Below, piece after piece: positions 58,985-64,000 of a stretch of 64,000 nucleotides of DNA. Position numbers and translations under genes: made by a program. Location: positions 93,520 to 157,519 of the forward strand of contig JBOFDP010000085.1 in the NCBI GenBank assembly GCA_051647125.1, read 5' to 3'. The DNA is from JBOFDP01 sp051647125. Its GTDB lineage: Bacteria; Bacteroidota; Bacteroidia; Chitinophagales; Chitinophagaceae. Numbering within the stretch: position 1 is the stretch's first letter; every line of letters begins with the position of its first letter. Below the pieces are notes generated by a model. It had not been told where the DNA came from. It ran no database searches and was given only the letters and a program-made list of their open reading frames with translations.

Positions 58985-60898
58985 TTATTTTTTTTGAGAA
59001 ATTTTCTCAAAAATGGATTCATACTTTTTATGCAAAGCTTGTAGTTCTTTTTCTATAGATTGAAATTCTAATTCTATTTTTTGAAACTCTTTATAATCAT
59101 TATAAAGATTAGGGTTATTTAGTTGTGAGGAAAGTGATTTTTTTTCAATTTCAAGTAGATTGATTTTTTTTCCTATATTTTTAAATTCACGATCTAACTC
59201 TTTTTTTTCAGAAAAAGAAAACTTCGTTGTAGGTTTTTCTTGTACAGCAATAGTTGGCGGAGCTAAATTTTTTTCTATTGATATATTTATTCGTTCTGTA
59301 AATATATCCCACTCGTCATAAGTGCCATCAAAGTGCTTGATTTTTTTGTCCTTAATTTCCCAAATAGTATTCGATATATTGCGTAAAAAGTACCTATCGT
59401 GGCTTACTATAAGCACCGTACCCTGATATTGTTTAATAGCATTTACCAAAATATTTATAGAAGAAATATCTAAATGGTTTGTCGGTTCGTCAAGTAACAG
59501 AAAATTAGCCCGCATAAGAATAACTTTTACTAAGGCTAGCCTAGCTTTTTCTCCTCCGCTGAGTACTTTTACTTTCTTCTGCACCTCATCACTTCCAAAA
59601 AGGAAACATCCTAAAAGTGTTCGTACTTCTTGGCTAGTACGCGTATTGGAGGTTTGCATTACCTCTTCCAGTACAGTATTGTTGAGGTTAAGGTGTTCTA
59701 TCTGATGTTGGGCATAAAAAGCAAATGTTACATTATGTCCAAGAGTGGTTTTTCCTTCTATGTTTTTGTCTATTTCACCCACTATTCTAAGGAGGGTAGA
59801 TTTTCCTACGCCATTTTCTCCTATAAGTGCTATTTTTTGCCCGCGAAGTATTTGTGCATGGGCATCTTGTAAAATAATATTATCGAGATATTTTTTGATT
59901 AGGTGGTTTCCTTCAAATACCATCTTTCCGGATTCCTTTTCTGTATCAAAGCGTACATGAATAGTTTTGTTGTCGGTTTCTGGAAGTACTATTTTTTCTA
60001 ACTTATCTAATCGTTTCATAGCACTTTGTGCTTGTGTGGCTTTGCTAGATTTAGCACGAAATCGTTCTATAAATCGTTCTTGTTGTTGAATGAATTGTTG
60101 CTGATTTTCATATGCCTTTTGACGTAGTTCCATACGTTCTGTTTTTTGTAAATGATAATCGTTGTAATCACCTGTGTATTCAGTAAGTTTCCCAAGCTCT
60201 ATTTCCACTATTTTATTTACAATTTGGTTAAGAAATTGCTGATCGTGGCTTACTGTAATTACTGTTTTTGGGTATGATACCAAATAGTTTTCAAGCCATT
60301 TTATGGTGGGTAAATCTAAATGGTTAGTAGGTTCATCGAGCATTAAAATATCTGGATTTTTCAAAATCATTTGTGCCAGAAAGGCACGCATACGCCAACC
60401 ACCGCTAAAGGTGCTGATATTATTCTCAAACTGAGCTTTTTTAAAGCCTAATCCAAGCAATACTTTTTGGGTTTCTATTTCTTTATTTTTTTGGTTAACT
60501 CTAAGTTCTTCTATATGTACTAATTGATAGCTATATTGCAAAAGTTTTTCTTCAGAAGGATTTGCTGTTTGGTTTAAATTGGTTTCTAAAAGATGTAGTT
60601 CTTTCTCCAAAAGTTTTATTTCTTTAAGTAAAGGTAACGCTACCCAGAGTAGAGAATCTTCTAAATTAAGACTTAGCAAATCTTGATGAAAATAGGCAAT
60701 GGATAAATCTTTACGTTTGTTGATACTTCCTTCACTTGGCGAATAGTCGTTATATATCAACCTTAAGAGTGTGCTTTTTCCTGCTCCATTTTTGCCTATA
60801 ATACCTATTTTCTCATTTGGATTAATAGTCCAATTTATATTATCTAAAATTGTGCGTGCTCCTATGTGGTATCCTAAATTTGATATTTCTAACAACAT
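58985..60898 (-). CDS. ABC-F family ATPase
   Basis: ABC-F proteins are soluble double-ABC ATPases that act on the ribosome (translation factors or antibiotic protection). The 637-residue protein has two nucleotide-binding domains: Walker A GKNGAGKST in the first and GENGVGKST in the second, and signature motifs FSGGWRMR and LSGGEKAR, each followed by LDEPTNHLD. The linker between the domains carries basic helices (RFRAKSSKATQAQSAMKRLDKL), and a C-terminal coiled coil with EFKNIGKKINLLEIEKK extends beyond residue 560. No membrane domain. The subfamily (Uup, YbiT or EttA-like) is not resolved here. Confidence 0.9.
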   Translation of the reverse strand: MLLEISNLGYHIGARTILDNINWTINPNEKIGIIGKNGAGKSTLLRLIYNDYSPSEGSINKRKDLSIAYFHQDLLSLNLEDSLLWVALPLLKEIKLLEKELHLLETNLNQTANPSEEKLLQYSYQLVHIEELRVNQKNKEIETQKVLLGLGFKKAQFENNISTFSGGWRMRAFLAQMILKNPDILMLDEPTNHLDLPTIKWLENYLVSYPKTVITVSHDQQFLNQIVNKIVEIELGKLTEYTGDYNDYHLQKTERMELRQKAYENQQQFIQQQERFIERFRAKSSKATQAQSAMKRLDKLEKIVLPETDNKTIHVRFDTEKESGKMVFEGNHLIKKYLDNIILQDAHAQILRGQKIALIGENGVGKSTLLRIVGEIDKNIEGKTTLGHNVTFAFYAQHQIEHLNLNNTVLEEVMQTSNTRTSQEVRTLLGCFLFGSDEVQKKVKVLSGGEKARLALVKVILMRANFLLLDEPTNHLDISSINILVNAIKQYQGTVLIVSHDRYFLRNISNTIWEIKDKKIKHFDGTYDEWDIFTERINISIEKNLAPPTIAVQEKPTTKFSFSEKKELDREFKNIGKKINLLEIEKKSLSSQLNNPNLYNDYKEFQKIELEFQSIEKELQALHKKYESIFEKISQKK

Positions 60899-60946
60899 AT
60901 TTTTTCTAATTATTTATAAATCGTGTGTATTTTATCTTTAAAAAGC

Positions 60947-60954
60947 CAAAATTA
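60947..60954 (-). promoter_or_regulatory. -7 promoter box for the ABC-F gene
   Basis: Minus-strand TAATTTTG matches TAnnTTTG, 48 bases before the start at 60898. Confidence 0.45.
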
Positions 60955-60980
60955 TATTCAAAAAGTGATAATAAAAAACG

Positions 60981-63245
60981 TTATACCAATCTCCACTTAG
61001 CATAGTTTAGCATAATTTTTTTTTCATTATTTTTTTCAAATTTTATCAAAGCAATAGGGCTATGTACGCTCCCTTCAATACGCAATACTTCACCAAACCC
61101 AAATCGGGAGTGTTCTATTTTGTCGCCTATATTAATTTTGGAGGTATCTTTTTCAGCTATAAAATTTGAAGAAATAGTATGTTCCACTATTTTAGGGGTA
61201 GTAGTTTTTTGAAACAAACCCGAAGTTTTTGCTTTTTCTTGAATAGCAGATTTATTAAATATACTAAACGAAGGAGAAAGGGTTTGCATTTTAAGCCAAT
61301 GTTTGGGAATTTCTTGTATAAACCGACTGGATTCTGAAAGTTCTAACTTTCCAAATCGGTATCTTTTATTGCAAAAAGAGATAAAGAGATTCTTTTTTGC
61401 TCTAGTAATACTTACATAAAATAAACGGCGTTCTTCTTCCAAATCCTCCTTGTCCAAAATTCGTATAATATTGGGAAAAACCCCTTCCTCTACACCTACT
61501 ATAAAAACATTTTCAAACTCCAACCCTTTGGCGGCATGTATGGTCATTAGTTTTACAGAATCGGCATTTTCTTTATCTTCATCGGCAGAGGTGAGTAAGG
61601 CGATTTGTTGCAGATATTCGGAAAGAGAGCGGTCTATTATTTCACCTTCTTCATTAATGGGTGTTTCAATAAATTCTTTTATAGAGTTTAAAAGTTCTTG
61701 TATATTTTCGTATCGAGCCACCCCCTCAGGCGTTTTGTCCATAAAAAGTTCTTTTACAATATGGGTATGTTTACCAATAGTATTTGCCAAATCATAAGCA
61801 TTCATTTTGGGAATCTCACTTTGGAAATATTGTATCATGGTTACAAATTGAGTAATTGTTCCTGAGGTGCTATGTTTTAATGCTACAAGTGGTATATTTT
61901 CCAAAATATGCCAAATACTTTGGTTGAGCTCGTTGGCTTTAGTAAATATTTTTTCCAAAGATGTTTTGCCAATGCCCCGAGCAGGATAGTTGATAATCCG
62001 CTTAATAGCTTCATCATCATTAGGATTTATGACTAATCGTAAATAAGCTAAAAAATCTTTTACTTCTTTTCGTTGATAAAAACTTGTACCTCCATAAATG
62101 GTATAAGGAATATTTCTTCTACGTAGAGATTCCTCAAAACTACGACTTTGTTGGTTGGTACGGTAGAGAATGGCAAAATCATCATTCCTAAAATGATAAC
62201 GGAGTTTATATTGCGTAATTCGCTGAGCTACAAACCTGGCTTCTTCCAAATCGTTTTGATGCTCTACCAAATCTATTTGCTCACCTTCTGGATTGTTGGT
62301 CCAAAGATTTTTGGGGAACTGTGCTTTATTGTTTTTTATTACTTCATTGGCAGCGCAGAGAATAGTTTGTGTGCTTCGGTAGTTTTGTTCGAGTTTTATA
62401 ACTTTTACATCCGGATAATCTTTTTCAAACTCTAAAATATTAGCTATCGTAGCACCCCGAAAAGAATATATACTTTGAGCATCGTCGCCCACTACACAAA
62501 TATTTTCATTTTTTGCCGCTAGGAGTTTTACTATAGCATATTGGGCAGGATTGGTATCTTGATATTCATCTACAAGGATATGTTCAAATTTGTGTTGGTA
62601 TTTTTGCAATACAGCTGGGTTTTTTGTGAGTAAGAGATAAGTAAGATATAGCAAATCATCAAAATCCATAGCATTGTTTCTAAAACACTTGTCTACATAT
62701 TGTGTATAGATTTTAAAAAATTCAGGTCTATTGGCAAGATCGTCTTCTGCTATTAAAAATCGGTTTTTCTCATATTGCTGACACCCAATAAGCTGATTTT
62801 TGAGCGAAGATATTCTAAAACTAATATTTTTAGGTTTATATATTTTATCATCTAACCCCATATCCTTGATGACCGATTTTAGTACACTCAAAGCATCATC
62901 GGTATCATAGATAGTAAAATTACTATTATATCCCAAATGGCTTGCTTCTATTCGGAGTATACGTGCAAATATGGAGTGAAACGTACCTATATATAGATTG
63001 CGTACATCGGTATTATCCAACATAGTTTCTATACGATATTTCATTTCTTTGGCGGCTTTGTTGGTAAAAGTGAGTGCTAAAATGTGAAAGGGCTGAATGC
63101 CAGAATAGAGAAGATGCACTATACGAGTAGTCAGTACTTTGGTTTTCCCACTGCCAGCACCGGCTATTATCATTAAAGGTCCTTTTAGATGTTGTACGGC
63201 TTCTTGTTGTTGGGGGTTTAGTGCTTTCAAATAATCTATTGACAT
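60981..63245 (-). CDS. pcrA: UvrD/PcrA-family DNA helicase
   Basis: A superfamily 1A 3'-5' helicase for replication and repair. The 754-residue protein starts MSIDYLKALNPQQQEAV, with Walker A GAGSGKT near 29-35 and Walker B DEYQDTNP near 227-234. DDAQSIYSFRGA near 255-266, LEQNYRST near 285-292, and LMTIHAAKGLEFENVFI near 570-586 are motifs III-V, and VSITRAKKNL near 622-631 is motif VI. The C-terminal ~60 residues (INIGDKIEHSRFGFGEVLRI) form the Tudor-like domain that binds RNA polymerase in PcrA. A start eight bases after a near-consensus -7 box suggests a very short leader. Confidence 0.95.
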   Translation of the reverse strand: MSIDYLKALNPQQQEAVQHLKGPLMIIAGAGSGKTKVLTTRIVHLLYSGIQPFHILALTFTNKAAKEMKYRIETMLDNTDVRNLYIGTFHSIFARILRIEASHLGYNSNFTIYDTDDALSVLKSVIKDMGLDDKIYKPKNISFRISSLKNQLIGCQQYEKNRFLIAEDDLANRPEFFKIYTQYVDKCFRNNAMDFDDLLYLTYLLLTKNPAVLQKYQHKFEHILVDEYQDTNPAQYAIVKLLAAKNENICVVGDDAQSIYSFRGATIANILEFEKDYPDVKVIKLEQNYRSTQTILCAANEVIKNNKAQFPKNLWTNNPEGEQIDLVEHQNDLEEARFVAQRITQYKLRYHFRNDDFAILYRTNQQSRSFEESLRRRNIPYTIYGGTSFYQRKEVKDFLAYLRLVINPNDDEAIKRIINYPARGIGKTSLEKIFTKANELNQSIWHILENIPLVALKHSTSGTITQFVTMIQYFQSEIPKMNAYDLANTIGKHTHIVKELFMDKTPEGVARYENIQELLNSIKEFIETPINEEGEIIDRSLSEYLQQIALLTSADEDKENADSVKLMTIHAAKGLEFENVFIVGVEEGVFPNIIRILDKEDLEEERRLFYVSITRAKKNLFISFCNKRYRFGKLELSESSRFIQEIPKHWLKMQTLSPSFSIFNKSAIQEKAKTSGLFQKTTTPKIVEHTISSNFIAEKDTSKINIGDKIEHSRFGFGEVLRIEGSVHSPIALIKFEKNNEKKIMLNYAKWRLV

Positions 63246-63253
63246 AACCCCTG

Positions 63254-63261
63254 CAAAGTAA
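63254..63261 (-). promoter_or_regulatory. -7-like promoter box for pcrA
   Basis: Minus-strand TTACTTTG differs from TAnnTTTG at one position. It lies eight bases before the ATG at 63245; the intervening CAGGGGTT contains a G-rich SD-like run. Confidence 0.35.
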
Positions 63262-63361
63262 GTACTTTTTTAGTAATTGGAAGAACAACAATCTATTATT
63301 TGATTTATTTTCAAAAATAATGCTTTTTTCTATCATTAAAAGTATCCTGTTGGAAACAAGT

Positions 63362-63412
63362 AAAAATAACAAACCACTACTTAAAAAGTTTAAGTAGTGG
63401 TTTGTTATTTTT
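63362..63412. terminator. Bidirectional terminator, perfect 24-bp inverted repeat
   Basis: The arms 63362-63385 and 63389-63412 are perfectly complementary over 24 bases, with a three-base loop (AAG). Outer ends are A5/T5 and the inner core is AACAAACCACTACTT-like. It lies downstream of the minus-strand gene at 63549 and upstream of pcrA, so it should stop transcription entering pcrA. The A/T flanks would serve both strands. Confidence 0.85.
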
Positions 63413-63548
63413 AATATAGAAATTAATTTATTCCTGTATGTATACTTCCAAAATTATACGGAATAGAATTTATACGTAGTATCTTCCCTTTCACAATATT
63501 AAAGAGGTTACTATACATAAACCTATATCTAAAGGCTTTAATGAAGAC

Positions 63549-64000
63549 CTATTTGTCGGTATAATCATGGGGGCACCAAGCAGTAGGGCATTCCCATGGC
63601 AGATGGCAGGCGCGAATTGCAGGGATATAAACTTTTTTTTCGTAATTCATAACCGTGATTCCTGTATGTTTGTCTATTATTTTATATTTTAAGGTAGGTT
63701 GCCATCCAGCGTGGCACCATTCTTGTTTACCTGTTATACTGTCAACATGTTCATAGGATGAAGAGTTGCTGTTTTTTACTATAAATGTGATGTTTGGTTC
63801 TACCTTTGAGAAAAACTTATGTGTTTTCTTACCATCCAGGTCGATATGAAAACCACCCGCCCGCTTGTGCGTATATCCACCTTCAGCACGCTCAATCTCT
63901 CCCGGCACATACGTCACTTGATGCCTTCCTAGTTGTCTTTTTACTTGTTTGATTATTTTTCCTGTAGCATCTACCTTTTCTACATGGAGGGTAATATTTT
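63549..64000 (-). CDS. Unknown protein, 5' end outside window
   Basis: The frame is open from the window edge to the stop at 63549, so this is a partial gene; an internal GTG at 63917 is not a convincing start. The visible ~150 residues are not recognised. They contain a Gly/Arg region (EGGYTHKRAGGFHIDLDG), beta-strand-like segments, and a Cys/Trp-rich C terminus (WCHAGWQP, then ACHLPWECPTAWCPHD). Base composition is visibly richer in G and C than its neighbours, which could mean recent acquisition or just constraint. Downstream is the 24-bp terminator hairpin. It might be an exported or cell-surface protein, but no function can be stated. Confidence 0.55.
   Translation of the reverse strand, partial: NITLHVEKVDATGKIIKQVKRQLGRHQVTYVPGEIERAEGGYTHKRAGGFHIDLDGKKTHKFFSKVEPNITFIVKNSNSSSYEHVDSITGKQEWCHAGWQPTLKYKIIDKHTGITVMNYEKKVYIPAIRACHLPWECPTAWCPHDYTDK

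Larger units (their letters stand above)
63246..63548. other. Gene-free stretch between pcrA and the last gene
   Basis: 303 bases holding the pcrA promoter region, the 24-bp inverted repeat at 63362-63412, and about 135 AT-rich bases (63413-63548) downstream of the last gene with nothing recognised. Confidence 0.6.

Noticed and set aside
63362..63412. Terminal inverted repeat of a mobile element
   Set aside because: The two arms are separated by only three bases and no transposase lies nearby, so a terminator is the simpler reading.
1..64000. tRNA, rRNA, CRISPR arrays, insertion sequences and prophage genes
   Set aside because: None recognised: no repeated spacer arrays, transposase or integrase motifs, and no cloverleaf or rRNA-like stretch was found by eye.

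Overview
This is chromosomal DNA from a low-GC (roughly 30%) member of the Bacteroidota. The -7 promoter signal TAnnTTTG, typical of that phylum, lies in front of most transcription units, and Shine-Dalgarno-like sequences are scarce. Lineage-typical genes are present: PorT (type IX secretion), GldC (gliding), WbqC, a DUF4292 lipoprotein, a bacterial deoxyhypusine-synthase-family protein, and a trpB-first tryptophan operon. I cannot name the species. Biosynthetic pathways are intact, genes are tightly packed with many 1-11 base overlaps, and no insertion sequence, phage, CRISPR, tRNA or rRNA gene was seen.

Layout. 1-5.1 kb: elongasome operon mreC (cut by the window edge)-mreD-mrdA-rodA plus a metallo-beta-lactamase-fold hydrolase. 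5.2-7.0 kb: cysE-cysK, cysteine synthesis. 7.0-19.6 kb: deoxyhypusine-synthase-like protein, DNA polymerase III delta', WbqC, lactate permease, DUF4292 lipoprotein, a secreted unknown, ubiE/menG-porT, terC, alr and an M1 aminopeptidase. 19.6-23.4 kb: a probable replication-origin/centromere region. It has an AT-rich gene-free stretch with clustered DnaA boxes next to mnmG, and two parS palindromes inside the ends of feoA and nadD. GC skew of the + strand appears to change sign nearby. 23.4-31.2 kb: hydrolase, gpmI, pdxH, trxB, folB, rpiB, era, a secreted unknown and serS. 31.2-37.9 kb: trpBEGDCFA behind a leader that looks like a ribosome-mediated attenuator. 37.9-44.2 kb: yqeY, gldC, a glycosyltransferase, recG, coaD, a dolichol-phosphate-mannose-synthase-like transferase and an exonuclease. 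44.3-47.7 kb: two adjacent coiled-coil envelope proteins and a GNAT-like protein. 47.7-53.8 kb: surface polysaccharide genes (three glycosyltransferase/transferase types, sugar epimerase, acyltransferase, methyltransferase, flippase). 53.8-64 kb: M16-like protein, truA, xseB, xseA, amino acid permease, ABC-F ATPase, pcrA/uvrD helicase, a perfect 24-bp terminator hairpin and a partial unknown gene.

The most notable signals are the oriC/parS region, the trp leader with a six-codon peptide and mutually exclusive hairpins, genes whose start codon lies only 4 nt after the -7 box (apparently leaderless), a face-to-face promoter pair between ybeY and feoA, a possible terminator-ended small RNA upstream of trxB, and the pair of coiled-coil proteins at 44-46.5 kb.
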